Positions 1-8,950 of a stretch of DNA of 47,358 bases are shown one piece after another. Under the pieces are notes generated by a model. It was not told where the DNA came from, did not search any database, and was given only the letters and a program-made list of their open reading frames with translations. Numbering within the stretch: the first letter of the stretch is position 1; each line of letters starts with the position of its first letter. Source of the DNA: Oscillospiraceae bacterium (GTDB taxonomy: Bacteria; Bacillota; Clostridia; Oscillospirales; CAG-272); NCBI GenBank assembly GCA_015065005.1, contig SVRE01000007.1:1-47358 (forward strand), given 5' to 3'. A program made the translations under genes and the position numbers.

Positions 1-19
1 TGGGGTCAACTTCATTTTT

Positions 20-1231
20 TTAGTCTAATTTTTTGTAATGCTTTGCAAGGCCGCCCAAGGAGCTTTCACGATAGTCACTTAACAGGTTTTTGCCCGTTTC
101 GTACATAACCTTGATTACAAGGTCAAAGCTGATTTTACGGCTATCTGTCAAGAAATTGGCAAGGGATAAGGCGTTAATCGCCCTCATTGCCGCAACCGCA
201 TTCCTTTCAATACAAGGGATTTGAACAAGGCCGCCAATAGGGTCACAGGTAAGACCCAGGTGGTGCTCCATGGCAACCTCTGCTGCGTATTCAATTTGTC
301 CTAAGCCCATTTCAAAAAGCTCAGCCAAAGCACCCGCCGCCATACAGCAGGCAGAGCCGATTTCCGCTTGACAACCGCATTCAGCGCCGCTGATAGATGC
401 GTTTGTTTTGATAAGATTGCCAATAACGCCGCCTGTTGCAAGTGCGCGTACAATCTGGTCATCGCTAAATCCCTTTTTCTCCTGGTAATACTTCAAAACC
501 GATGGTACAACACCGCAAGCACCGCAGGTGGGGGCGGTTACAATTGTGCCGCCTGATGCATTTTGCTCACCAACAGCAAAGGCATAGGAGCAAACAAGGC
601 GGTTTTCCTGTGTCTGCGCGCTTTCATCAATATGGCGCTGGTTATATAAAACCTGGGCGCGTCTTTGTGTGCCCAAGCCACCCGGCAAAATGCCCGTTGT
701 TGTAAGGCCTTGGTTGATGGATGCCTTCATTACATCCCAAACCTTGTGCAGATATTCAAAAATTTCCTCACCCTCGCACTCAAGCACGTATTCCCAAATG
801 CGCTTGTTGTGCTTAGCACAGTAATCTGCAATTTCGGTAAAGGTGTTCAAGGGGTAAACACCCTCGTTAATGCTTTTGACAATATCCTCGTTTTCAAAAA
901 CAATACTGCCGCCGCCCACACTGTAAACACGCTTTTTGCCAAGGAGCGTGCCACCCTTGTACGCCTCAATATCCATAGTGTTCGGGTGTACATCACAAGG
1001 GCTTTTTTTGTCAAAAACAATTTCACACTTAACAGGCTCAAATGTTTCCTTGATAATCCTGTCCGTGCCGTGGCCCTCACCTGTCAAGGCGAGTGAGCCA
1101 AAAAGCGTCACCTTAAAAAGGTCAGCATCCGAAAATTCATTTTTAATAATACCAACTGCCCTTTCAGGACCCATAGTGTGAGAGCTTGAAGGCCCTCTGC
1201 CGATTTTGTATAGCTCACGTAAGGATTGCAT
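20..1231 (-). CDS. sdaA: L-serine dehydratase (L-serine ammonia-lyase), single chain, iron-sulfur type
   Basis: This enzyme deaminates L-serine to pyruvate and ammonia in the cytoplasm. The N-terminal motif GRGPSSSHTMGPERA is the conserved substrate-loop signature of the beta domain. The C-terminal alpha domain has the Cys-rich segments APTCGACGVVPS, SGAECGCQAEIGSACC and GLTCDPIGG, which fit a [4Fe-4S] dehydratase. At 403 residues it is a fused one-polypeptide form, slightly shorter than E. coli SdaA. The start was placed at the ATG at 1231 because an AGGAGG box lies just upstream; the open frame runs 21 codons further without a site. It is the last gene of a leftward run behind comEC (59-bp gap). 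Confidence 0.93.
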   Translation of the reverse strand: MQSLRELYKIGRGPSSSHTMGPERAVGIIKNEFSDADLFKVTLFGSLALTGEGHGTDRIIKETFEPVKCEIVFDKKSPCDVHPNTMDIEAYKGGTLLGKKRVYSVGGGSIVFENEDIVKSINEGVYPLNTFTEIADYCAKHNKRIWEYVLECEGEEIFEYLHKVWDVMKASINQGLTTTGILPGGLGTQRRAQVLYNQRHIDESAQTQENRLVCSYAFAVGEQNASGGTIVTAPTCGACGVVPSVLKYYQEKKGFSDDQIVRALATGGVIGNLIKTNASISGAECGCQAEIGSACCMAAGALAELFEMGLGQIEYAAEVAMEHHLGLTCDPIGGLVQIPCIERNAVAAMRAINALSLANFLTDSRKISFDLVIKVMYETGKNLLSDYRESSLGGLAKHYKKLD

Positions 1232-1290
1232 ATTTGCCTCCTGTAAAATACTTACTCTATTATTAATTTTACTATTTAATAACGTAAATG

Positions 1291-3537
1291 TCAAGGGGTC
1301 AGCTTAAACCTGTAAGGATAATCCTTGCTAGGCAATGCCTTTTCCCCAATACTGTCAAGAAAACCCTCATCTGCGTAGCTCACACTGTCACCCAAGAACA
1401 CGCAATAGTCCAAATATGGCACCCTGTATCCGAAATTTACCTTGAATGTGGGCCCGTAAGCGCCAAAAGCGATTACGTCAGATGCATATGCGGCATCCTC
1501 GGCAAAATAATTTTCAAGCTCATATGTGCCGGCGCCCAAATAAGTAAAGGTGGCGCCGTTGCCTGTTACTTTAATGGCTACCGTTCGCTTGGTTGATCTT
1601 TTTAAGTGCTTCAGATTGAGAGAAATGCTTGTACACTCGGTTTCAATGCTGTTGCCTAAAATCTCTATGGGTATATCCTTTTCCTGTGCCAGCTCCTTAA
1701 TACGTTCAAGCTCCGCTATTTCTCCTTCATCAAGGGGATTTGGCATATATATTCTTTTTACTATCAAATTATTACATAGCTCATTAACCGTTGTGTAGGT
1801 TCTTCTTGTATAATCGGTAACTATATAGCGCTCGATTTCGTAATAACCTAAGTGCTGTGATACATAGTAGGGAAGATTGCCATCAGCATTTATGTCAAAG
1901 AGACTAAGGTTGTTTTTCTCTTCAACAAAAACAACCTCACAGCTTCCGTTATTTACAGCGCCCACGTAAATATTATTGTTCCTTTCGCTATAAAGAATAC
2001 CCGTGCCAAGCGCAAATACAATAATACCGCACATTACACCAATGAGGGCAAATATAGTGTAACGGCGCCGTACAACTAAAAATCCAAGCAAAAACAGAGA
2101 AATTACAAGGATGCCGATAATTTGTACATAATTGATTATGGGTACTAAGGCGTGGTCAATTGAAGCGCAATTTTCACCAATAAAGGTGATAAATGAAACT
2201 ATGGTCTTTAAAATCCAGCCAAATGCTACGGAAATGTAAGGGATATATGAGAAAATGATATAAGCGGGGCATAAGTATATAAGCACTGTAAAAACAGGTG
2301 AAAGCAGCAGGTTGCTAATCGGGGATAAGACCGCCACGTTGCCAAAAACCAAATAAACTACCACTAATGTAAACATCATAGCAAAGACGGACGTCATAAG
2401 ATTCAGTATAATGTAGCGTAGGAATGTATTCTTCATTTTCTTGAAAAACTGTACCCTGTGTGCGAATTTTACTGAAATAGCGCACCCAAGCATAGCAAAA
2501 AACGAAAGAATCAAGGAAACAGAGAAAATGCTGAACGGGTCAAATATGCAAATCAACGTAACGGACACGAAAAGAGAGGTTATTATATCTAACCTATTGC
2601 CAAAAAAGGATAAAAGATAAACTAAAGACAGCATAAGTCCTGCACGCAGGGCGGATTCTGAAAATCCTGTCATACCAACAAAGAAAAGCGTTGATAAAAT
2701 TAAGATTAGCTCTCTTAGTATTTTGCGCAAGCCTATTTTTTCAAGGGCAAAGCCAAGCAGGGTAACAACAATTGTAATGTGCATACCGCTAAGGGCAAGT
2801 ATGTGGCTCAGGCCAAGCCTTGCAAAATCCCGTTTGACAGAGCCCTTAAGTAAGCTCTTGTTGCCAAGGAAAAGGGCGGACAGCATTGCGTAAGTATCCT
2901 CATCCTCAATGGTTGACAGCCTGCCATCCAAATATTTGTTGGCAGCTTCTAAAATGTCCTTCAAAACCGTTTTTTCATGGCCGGTTATGTTGTAGCTTTG
3001 CGCGGCTAATTTAAAAGAAATTCCCTTGCTGAGGTTATATCCCCTTTCATCAAAGCCAAGAGGCTCACTGTTGATTTCTTCAAAAACGCACTGCGCTTCA
3101 ATAACATCTCCGCGCTCAAGCTCAGTACCGTAAATTGACAGTGAAACATCTTCATCAACTTCATTTTCATCGACCCTGTGTACGTTAATTACATATGAGC
3201 TTATGTAGCTTGACTTGTAATTTACATCAGTAACGGTTGCATAAACCGTATGCGCATTATCGTCACAGTATTGAAGCAAGGGGGATTTACCAAAGGAAAT
3301 TAAGGAAATAACCATTGCAAGAATAATAAACAAGCAGGGAAGAGTTGCCCTTATGAGTAATTTTAACGCAAAGGGTGACTTTTTCAGGCAATAAAAAGAA
3401 ATAATCAAAGCAAAAGCTACTCCCGCCAAGGCAAGAGTAGCTATTTTAATAGGTGTATAAAGGTAGTATGAGATAATGAGGAAAAGCAGAAAAAAGCTGC
3501 AGCCTAAAGCTACATTTCTGTATCTGAAAAGCTCCAT
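1291..3537 (-). CDS. comEC: ComEC/Rec2-family DNA-uptake channel protein with degenerate metallo-beta-lactamase domain
   Basis: This is a polytopic membrane protein of 748 residues. The order is N-terminal membrane segments, an OB-like extracellular DUF4131 region (about 60-190), the 'Competence' membrane domain with the family signature HILALSGMHI, more membrane helices to about residue 510, and a C-terminal soluble domain. In ComEC proteins that last domain is normally a metallo-beta-lactamase fold with DxGQGDS and HxHxDH motifs. Here the matching places read VGAVNNGSCEVVF and VTDYTRRTY, so the metal ligands are absent. The start is supported by GGAGGGT upstream. It follows truB by 32 bp and probably shares its transcript. 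The channel role may remain; nuclease activity of this domain is unlikely. Confidence 0.88.
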   Translation of the reverse strand: MELFRYRNVALGCSFFLLFLIISYYLYTPIKIATLALAGVAFALIISFYCLKKSPFALKLLIRATLPCLFIILAMVISLISFGKSPLLQYCDDNAHTVYATVTDVNYKSSYISSYVINVHRVDENEVDEDVSLSIYGTELERGDVIEAQCVFEEINSEPLGFDERGYNLSKGISFKLAAQSYNITGHEKTVLKDILEAANKYLDGRLSTIEDEDTYAMLSALFLGNKSLLKGSVKRDFARLGLSHILALSGMHITIVVTLLGFALEKIGLRKILRELILILSTLFFVGMTGFSESALRAGLMLSLVYLLSFFGNRLDIITSLFVSVTLICIFDPFSIFSVSLILSFFAMLGCAISVKFAHRVQFFKKMKNTFLRYIILNLMTSVFAMMFTLVVVYLVFGNVAVLSPISNLLLSPVFTVLIYLCPAYIIFSYIPYISVAFGWILKTIVSFITFIGENCASIDHALVPIINYVQIIGILVISLFLLGFLVVRRRYTIFALIGVMCGIIVFALGTGILYSERNNNIYVGAVNNGSCEVVFVEEKNNLSLFDINADGNLPYYVSQHLGYYEIERYIVTDYTRRTYTTVNELCNNLIVKRIYMPNPLDEGEIAELERIKELAQEKDIPIEILGNSIETECTSISLNLKHLKRSTKRTVAIKVTGNGATFTYLGAGTYELENYFAEDAAYASDVIAFGAYGPTFKVNFGYRVPYLDYCVFLGDSVSYADEGFLDSIGEKALPSKDYPYRFKLTP

Positions 3538-3569
3538 TTTTATACCCTCCCCATAAGTGCTTTTCCTTA

Positions 3570-4478
3570 TTACAGCACAAAAAGCTTAATCGCCTTAATC
3601 GCGCTGCCGTCAGGATAATTTTTTACTTGACCCAGGGCGAAAAATCCATTTTTATCATAAATTCTCACGAAGCTGTCAAGTGATATATTGGTTTTTATCT
3701 TTTTTTGGTAAATCTCACAGCCACTTCTGCAAAGGCGCGCATAAAAGTCGGGCAATTCCACCGCCTCAGCCTCTTCAAAAAGGCTTTCAACAGGCATTAA
3801 AAGGCCGTGCCTTTGTTCAACACTCATTTCTTCAAGTTGCTCAACGGTATAAGCATTTTCAAGCTTAAAGCCGCCGCTTTCTGTACGCATAAGCTCCGTC
3901 ATTGCGGCACCGCAGCCGAGAAAAGCGCCTATATCGGCACAAAGAGTTCTTATGTATGTGCCCTTAGAGCAGTGAACCTCTATTCTGTAAAGTCCTTCCT
4001 CCTCGTTTATTACCTGTGGGGTGATGGAGTAGATTTTGATTTTCCTTGCCTGCCGCTCAATTTCAATGCCACGGCGGGCTAAGTCAACAAGCTTTTCACC
4101 GTTTACCTTTAATGCACTGTACATTGGCGGTATCTGCTCTATATCCCCAACAAAATGGGTACAAGCATCAAAAAATTCATTTTTGGTGGAGAGAGTGTTT
4201 GTTTTTGACAAAATCTGCCCTGTAATATCCTCTGTATCAGTGGTGATTCCAAGCTTTAATTCAGCCACATATTTTTTGTTTTCGCTGAGCAGATATTCTG
4301 CCGCCTTTGCCGCCCTGCCAACAAGAACAGGCAAAACGCCTGTGGCAAGGGGGTCAAGGGTGCCTGTATGCCCAACTCTTTTTGTGCCGAACAGCCTTCT
4401 TATTTTAAAAACTATATCGTGGGAGGTAACGCCCTTGTGCTTATTAACAAGGATTACCCCACAAAGCTCTTTTTCCAT
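3570..4478 (-). CDS. truB: tRNA pseudouridine(55) synthase TruB
   Basis: TruB converts U55 of the T-loop of tRNAs to pseudouridine. The catalytic block GHTGTLDPLATGVLP, containing the nucleophilic Asp, sits near residue 40. It is preceded by the family's N-terminal VNKHKGVTSHDIV, and SKGTYIRTLCADIG matches the later RNA-binding motif. The length of 302 residues is normal for a Gram-positive TruB with a short C-terminal PUA-like end. Its start lies 3 bp after the nrnA stop with only a weak RBS, so translation is probably coupled. The rbfA-nrnA-truB order is a classic Firmicutes arrangement, although infB is not upstream here. Confidence 0.95.
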   Translation of the reverse strand: MEKELCGVILVNKHKGVTSHDIVFKIRRLFGTKRVGHTGTLDPLATGVLPVLVGRAAKAAEYLLSENKKYVAELKLGITTDTEDITGQILSKTNTLSTKNEFFDACTHFVGDIEQIPPMYSALKVNGEKLVDLARRGIEIERQARKIKIYSITPQVINEEEGLYRIEVHCSKGTYIRTLCADIGAFLGCGAAMTELMRTESGGFKLENAYTVEQLEEMSVEQRHGLLMPVESLFEEAEAVELPDFYARLCRSGCEIYQKKIKTNISLDSFVRIYDKNGFFALGQVKNYPDGSAIKAIKLFVL

Positions 4479-4481
4479 TTT

Positions 4482-5456
4482 TTATCTCGCTTTATATTGA
4501 TTTACTGCTTCCTCAAAAAGCGGTACGCATTTATTAAAAGCAGACACAGGGTCGGGTGAAACCAGCATAGCGCCGGAAGCACGTACGTGCCCGCCGCCCC
4601 CAAGCTGCGCGCAAACCTTGGATACGTCAATTTCACAGTTGGCACGGGAGGAAATTGAATATTTTTGTGGGTCCTTGTCGCTTTGCTTAATTGAAACGGC
4701 AACCAAAACACCCTCAATACTGCGTATGCAGTTTACAATATCGGAAATATCCTCATCTATAATTCCGTTTTGCTCCTTCATTTCCCTTGTAAACATAATA
4801 ACAGCAAGGGAACCGCCGCACAAAAGCTCCATTTTGTCATAGGTCAGCCTTTGCGCCTTTATTTCGCCAATTGTTTTGGAATCAAAAATAATCCTGTTTA
4901 TTTCTGCGTGGTCAATGCCGTGGCTAATCACCTCGGCACCGTATTCCATTGTACGCTTTGTTACATTTGAATATCTGAAGCCGCCCGTATCCCCACTCAT
5001 GCCCGCATAAATACATTCAAAAAAACGGGTAGGCAAATCAATTTCCAATGATTTGTAAAAGGAAAAGATTATCTCCGCACAGGAAGCGCCCAGGTCCTCA
5101 TAATAATCTGCAAAGCGCGTGTTCATTGCGTGATGGTCAATTATCAGATCAACCCTGTCGGCAAGATAGCCAAGGTCGCCAAGCTGTGTGGGTGAGGCAA
5201 CGTCAACCGCTATAATTCTTTCATACTCACCTTCAACGTAGTCAAGGCATATGCCACCTGTGATAAAGCTGAATTTTGAAGACGGGGTATCCCCACAGGC
5301 AACCCTTACCTGTGAGCCAAAGTGCTCAAGAATACACTTGAGAGCAAAGGCACTGCCAAGGGTGTCGGGGTCAGGATTTTTGTGGCAGAGAACAAGTGTG
5401 TTTTTCGGAGATTTTACAATGCACAAAACCTCGCTTATGCTAAGAGATTTATTCAT
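4482..5456 (-). CDS. nrnA: bifunctional oligoribonuclease/pAp phosphatase NrnA (DHH family)
   Basis: NrnA degrades nano-RNAs and dephosphorylates pAp. All DHH-family motifs are visible: HKNPDPDTLGS (I), IIAVDVASP (II), IIDHHAMN (III, the DHH triad) and SGDTGGFRYSN (IV). The C-terminal DHHA1 RNA-binding motif reads GGGGHVRASGA. Translation could start at the ATG at 5456 (chosen, giving MNKSLSISEV) or at an in-frame ATG at 5465; both lie inside the end of rbfA, where GAGGAAGAGG supplies the SD sequence. The overlap with rbfA and the 3-bp gap to truB indicate one transcription unit. Confidence 0.92.
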   Translation of the reverse strand: MNKSLSISEVLCIVKSPKNTLVLCHKNPDPDTLGSAFALKCILEHFGSQVRVACGDTPSSKFSFITGGICLDYVEGEYERIIAVDVASPTQLGDLGYLADRVDLIIDHHAMNTRFADYYEDLGASCAEIIFSFYKSLEIDLPTRFFECIYAGMSGDTGGFRYSNVTKRTMEYGAEVISHGIDHAEINRIIFDSKTIGEIKAQRLTYDKMELLCGGSLAVIMFTREMKEQNGIIDEDISDIVNCIRSIEGVLVAVSIKQSDKDPQKYSISSRANCEIDVSKVCAQLGGGGHVRASGAMLVSPDPVSAFNKCVPLFEEAVNQYKAR

Positions 5457-5820
5457 TTTCCTCATCCTCTTCCTCAAGGGGCTTTATATCAAGCGTTTTC
5501 AAAATATTTGAAATATTAGCGCCGTATTCCATAGAGCTGTCATATTCGAAGGCAAGCTGCGGTGTTATCCTTAAGTTAATACGTCTTGCAAGCTCAGAGC
5601 GGAAAAAGCCGGAGGCACTTTTGAGCGCCTTTAAAACCTCATCCTTGTCATCTCCTAAAACGGAAAAGAAAATCTTTGCAAATTTAAGGTCAGGGGAAAC
5701 CTCTGCCGCGGTTATGGAAACCAAGCTGCCTGTAATTCTTGGGTCCTTTACGTCTCTTAAAATCTGTGCCATTTCCTGCTTAACGGCATCATTAATTCTA
5801 TCTCTTCTGTACTTAGCCAT
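5449..5820 (-). CDS. rbfA: 30S ribosome-binding factor RbfA
   Basis: RbfA is a small KH-fold factor needed for late 16S rRNA processing and 30S maturation. The 123-residue product has the usual features: basic N-terminus (MAKYRRDRINDAVKQEM), VKDPRITGSLVSIT, the SPDLKFAKIFFSVLG strand and RRINLRITPQLAFEYD. The acidic tail (EEEDEENE) overlaps the start of nrnA. AAGGAG lies 5 bp before the ATG. It is the first gene of the leftward operon, with a promoter at 5857-5885. In many Firmicutes infB precedes it; here the operon starts at rbfA. Confidence 0.95.
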   Translation of the reverse strand: MAKYRRDRINDAVKQEMAQILRDVKDPRITGSLVSITAAEVSPDLKFAKIFFSVLGDDKDEVLKALKSASGFFRSELARRINLRITPQLAFEYDSSMEYGANISNILKTLDIKPLEEEDEENE

Positions 5821-5856
5821 TTTTTCTCCTTTAAAGTTAAAAGCGATATTTTATTT

Positions 5857-5885
5857 AGTATATCACATATAGAGATGAATTTCAA
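5857..5885 (-). promoter_or_regulatory. sigma-A type promoter of the rbfA operon
   Basis: On the minus strand TTGAAA (5880-5885) and TATACT (5857-5862) are separated by exactly 17 bp, with a TG one base before the -10 (extended -10). It lies 37 bp upstream of the rbfA ATG. Confidence 0.6.
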
Positions 5886-5903
5886 AGAAAATTTTCATAT
5901 TAG

Positions 5904-5933
5904 TTGAAATTATTAAATTGTATATGTTAAAAT
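5904..5933 (+). promoter_or_regulatory. putative sigma-A promoter of rmuC
   Basis: TTGAAA at 5904-5909 and TAAAAT at 5928-5933 are separated by 18 bp, upstream of the rmuC RBS GGGAGG. It diverges from the rbfA promoter. Confidence 0.45.
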
Positions 5934-5964
5934 AGGAATATAAGTATCTTTTGGGAGGTCAAAA

Positions 5965-7308
5965 ATGGATATTGTACTAATAATTATGGGCGCTGTGATA
6001 ATAGGGCTTCTCCTTGTGTTGCTTTTTAAAAAGAGCAAGGATGGTGGCACTGTAGATAAAAACGAAATCAAGTCAGCAGTTAATGAGGGTATAAACAATA
6101 TGTCCACCCTGCTACTTAGTAATATTGAAAATACAAACAAGCTCTTTTCCACATCTGTAAACGAGAAAATCGGTGAGCTTAAGGCGGAAATGAAGGAGCT
6201 TAATGAAAATAATACAAAGGGATATGTTGATTTTATAGAAAAGCTTAACTCCGCCCTTGGTGAGCTTACAAAGGCAGTGCGTGAGGAAAACGAAAAGGCG
6301 ATTTTAAACCTTAACACCAAGTTTGATGAGTTTTCCAAGGTAATGAAGGAAAGGCTCGATACAATAGACGGAAACGTAAGCAAGTCCTTGGTTGAGCTTC
6401 GCCGTGAAAACACAGAAAAGCTGGGCGAAATTCAAAAGGCGGTTGATGAAAAGCTTCAAAAGGCTCTTGATGAGCGGTTAAAGACCTCCTTTGAAAGCGT
6501 TGTTTCTCAAATCGGCAATGTAAACAAGGCAATCGGTGAAATTAAAAATATTGCACAGGACGTAGGCTCTCTTAAAAATGTTCTTACCAATGTTAAAACA
6601 AAGGGTATTGTCGGCGAGGTTATTCTTGGTAACATTATAAGCGAAATTCTGACACATGACCAATATGAGGAAAATTTTGCTACCAAAAAAGGCTCCCGTG
6701 ATGTGGTTGAGTTTGCAATTAAAATGCCAGCGGGGGAAGATGGCGGTTTTGTTTATCTGCCGATTGACTCCAAGTTCCCACTTGAAACATATTACAAGAT
6801 TAAGGACGGCATAGATACAGGCAACAAGGAGGAAATTGACCTTGCACGTAAGGAGCTAAGGTCCAAGCTACGCACCTATGCAAAGGATATAGCAACAAAG
6901 TACATAAGCGTACCCGACACAACAGATTTTGCAATAATGTTCTTGCCAATTGAGGGCTTGTATATTGAGGCTATCGAGGGCGGACTTTTTGAGGAGTTTC
7001 AGCGTGACTTCAAGGTTAACATTGTAGGCCCGTCAACCTTGGCGGCGCTTCTTAACGCCCTTCGTTCCGGCTTTAACTCTCTTGCTATTCAAAAGAGAAG
7101 CAACGAGGTATTCAAGCTGCTGGAGGCGGTTAAATCCGAATTTGAAAGCTTTGCAAAGGTATTAACCAGCGCACAAACAAGGGCAGATCAGCTAAGCGAC
7201 GAGCTTGAAAGGCTTGTAGGCACAAGAACCCGCCAGATGCAAAGAAAGCTGAAGGACATCTCTGTAATTTCTTTGGAAGAGGCAAAGCAGATAATAGACG
7301 AGGAGTAA
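5965..7308 (+). CDS. rmuC: DNA recombination protein RmuC homologue
   Basis: RmuC proteins are membrane-anchored, coiled-coil proteins with a restriction-endonuclease-like fold. In E. coli they suppress inversions at short inverted repeats. Here one N-terminal membrane helix (about residues 2-20) is followed by long charged coiled-coil segments (about 40-210). The conserved domain follows with KGIVGEVILGNIISEIL, YLPIDSKFPLETYYKI, FLPIEGLYIEAIE and NIVGPSTLAALLNALRSG. GGGAGG precedes the ATG. The 447-residue length is typical. It is transcribed away from the rbfA operon and is followed after 5 bp by the lipoprotein gene. Confidence 0.92.
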   Translation: MDIVLIIMGAVIIGLLLVLLFKKSKDGGTVDKNEIKSAVNEGINNMSTLLLSNIENTNKLFSTSVNEKIGELKAEMKELNENNTKGYVDFIEKLNSALGELTKAVREENEKAILNLNTKFDEFSKVMKERLDTIDGNVSKSLVELRRENTEKLGEIQKAVDEKLQKALDERLKTSFESVVSQIGNVNKAIGEIKNIAQDVGSLKNVLTNVKTKGIVGEVILGNIISEILTHDQYEENFATKKGSRDVVEFAIKMPAGEDGGFVYLPIDSKFPLETYYKIKDGIDTGNKEEIDLARKELRSKLRTYAKDIATKYISVPDTTDFAIMFLPIEGLYIEAIEGGLFEEFQRDFKVNIVGPSTLAALLNALRSGFNSLAIQKRSNEVFKLLEAVKSEFESFAKVLTSAQTRADQLSDELERLVGTRTRQMQRKLKDISVISLEEAKQIIDEE

Positions 7309-7313
7309 ATTAA

Positions 7314-8012
7314 ATGAAAAGAGCATTATTATCATTTTTGACTGTGATTTTTTTAATATCGAGCCTGGTTCTCTCTGCTTGTAACGACAGCAATAATGGA
7401 AAATCAAGTATGGGCAGTAGCAATAATAACAGTAATATTACCGATAACTCACAGTGCGGCGGCGTAACCGACGAGGACACGCATGTTGATAACGAAAATC
7501 TTGGTTATCGACTGCTTGACAACGGGACGTATGCAGTTTCTGTGGGAAGGTCAAAGAGTCTAAGCCAAATAACAATTCCAAAAAGCTATAAGGGTAAGGC
7601 AGTAACCATGATAGCAGAAGAAGGATTTAAGAACTGCGAAAAGCTTGAAGCTATAGAGATACCAAGCAGTGTAACAGTAATAGGCATGCTTGCCTTTGAA
7701 AATTGTAGCTCTCTTGAAAATGTGGAAATTGCAGAGGGCATGAGAGAAATAGGTCATGGAGCCTTTCTCGGCTGTATGAGCCTTGAAAATATTAACATTC
7801 CACAGGGAGTTGAGATAATTGGTGATAGTTCATTCTATTGTTGTCAAGCCCTTACAAGTATTGAAATTCCTGCTAGTGTGACAATAGTTTGCGACGATGC
7901 ATTTAGGGATTGTAAAAGCTTGACAATATATTGTGAGGCGCAGAACCTTCCAAGCCGATGGAGCAAAAGCTGGAATGCAAGCAACTGTCCCGTTGCTTGG
8001 GGACACAAATAA
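7314..8012 (+). CDS. BspA-type leucine-rich-repeat lipoprotein
   Basis: This is a predicted surface lipoprotein of 232 residues. The signal peptide ends in a lipobox LSAC (Cys about 23), followed by an Asn/Ser-rich linker. From about residue 75 there are four to five LRR_5 repeats of the Treponema/BspA type (for example LEAIEIPSSVTVIGMLAFENC, then LENVEIAEGMREIGHGAF). The C-terminal cap SLTIYCEAQNLPSRW is commonly seen in this family. Such repeats are typical binding modules; the ligand cannot be told from sequence. It starts 5 bp after rmuC and ends in a shared bidirectional terminator. Confidence 0.82.
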   Translation: MKRALLSFLTVIFLISSLVLSACNDSNNGKSSMGSSNNNSNITDNSQCGGVTDEDTHVDNENLGYRLLDNGTYAVSVGRSKSLSQITIPKSYKGKAVTMIAEEGFKNCEKLEAIEIPSSVTVIGMLAFENCSSLENVEIAEGMREIGHGAFLGCMSLENINIPQGVEIIGDSSFYCCQALTSIEIPASVTIVCDDAFRDCKSLTIYCEAQNLPSRWSKSWNASNCPVAWGHK

Positions 8013-8046
8013 AAAAATACGCACTCGTGCAGAGTGCGTATTTTTT
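8012..8046. terminator. bidirectional rho-independent terminator
   Basis: A perfect 15-bp stem (aaaaaatacgcactc / gagtgcgtatttttt) with a 5-nt loop lies between the convergent LRR lipoprotein and phosphatase genes. It ends in a T run on both strands. Confidence 0.9.
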
Positions 8047-8842
8047 ATTCAAGATAGTTCTTTTGTAGCTCGTCAAGATAGCTTTCGTCTAAGCCAAGCT
8101 GATTTTTAAGGAAGCTGTCCATACCGCCGTGGGTGTTGTCGATTACGTCGAGGACGGCGGTTATGTATGAAATATCCACGCCTGAGAGGGGCTCTATGGT
8201 GTCAAGGATTTTTTCGCTTACCCCTTGCGTACGTCCAAGCATGCGCGCCTCGTTTATAACGGCTGCGTAGCTTTCGTTTGTCAAAAGATAGTCCTTTATA
8301 ATATTCTCTCGGCTAACCCCCAAAGCGGAGAGGAAAATTAGCGTGCCAATGCCAACCCTGTCCTTTCCTGCGCTGCAATGGTACAGCACAGCACCCTCCT
8401 TGTTGTCCTTTAAAACGTCAAGGAATTTGCGATAGCCCTTTAAGCAAAATTCATCACTTACTAAGGGGATATAAAGGCTGGCAAGCCAGCTTTTGCCGTT
8501 TTCGCCAAGCTCCAATGAAAAGTTCAATAAAATTTCCGCCAAGCACGAGGGCTTTTTGGCTTCCTTTCTTGTTATTCCCGTTGTCAGACTTTTTAAAATA
8601 GGGCTGTGTATCCACTCAGCGCCGCAAACTGTCTTGTCGGGTGAGGCGGCAATTTCATCATTTGTTCTGAAGTCAACGATTTTTTTAAGCCCGTATTTAT
8701 TTAATTTTTTGCAGTCATTTTCAGTGGCAGGGGATAGGTTGTCACTGCGGATAACCCTGCCCATCTTAATCATTTTGCCCTCGTGCCCTGTTATACCGCC
8801 AAGGTCACGGGTGTTTAAAAGTCCTTCTAATTCTATTCTCAT
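8045..8842 (-). CDS. tyrosine-protein phosphatase (Y_phosphatase3 / DSP family)
   Basis: This is a 265-residue cytosolic phosphatase of the bacterial PTP/DSP-like family. The N-terminal LLNTRDLGGITG and IRSDNLSPAT blocks are family hallmarks. The P-loop HCSAGKDRVG carries the catalytic Cys near residue 156 and the phosphate-binding Arg. The substrate, protein phosphotyrosine or a phosphoinositide-like compound, cannot be decided. It is monocistronic, with a modest RBS (AGGTA), and its 3' end lies in the shared terminator. Confidence 0.88.
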   Translation of the reverse strand: MRIELEGLLNTRDLGGITGHEGKMIKMGRVIRSDNLSPATENDCKKLNKYGLKKIVDFRTNDEIAASPDKTVCGAEWIHSPILKSLTTGITRKEAKKPSCLAEILLNFSLELGENGKSWLASLYIPLVSDEFCLKGYRKFLDVLKDNKEGAVLYHCSAGKDRVGIGTLIFLSALGVSRENIIKDYLLTNESYAAVINEARMLGRTQGVSEKILDTIEPLSGVDISYITAVLDVIDNTHGGMDSFLKNQLGLDESYLDELQKNYLE

Positions 8843-8886
8843 ATAATACCTACTAATCTAATTTGATAAAATTATATCATAAATCA

Positions 8887-8915
8887 TTGAAAAAGGCAAT
8901 GTTTTATGATATGAT
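8887..8915 (+). promoter_or_regulatory. sigma-A promoter of the cysE operon
   Basis: TTGAAA (8887-8892) and TATGAT (8910-8915) are separated by 17 bp. They lie upstream of the AGGAGG RBS (8936-8941) of cysE. Confidence 0.6.
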
Positions 8916-8950
8916 TGTTACATATAATGTTAAGTAGGAGGTCTTTTGTG

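Noticed and set aside
665-1096. 143-codon open frame opposite sdaA
   Set aside because: It lies fully inside a clear L-serine dehydratase gene, has no RBS and no family resemblance; the codon pattern is a shadow of the real frame.
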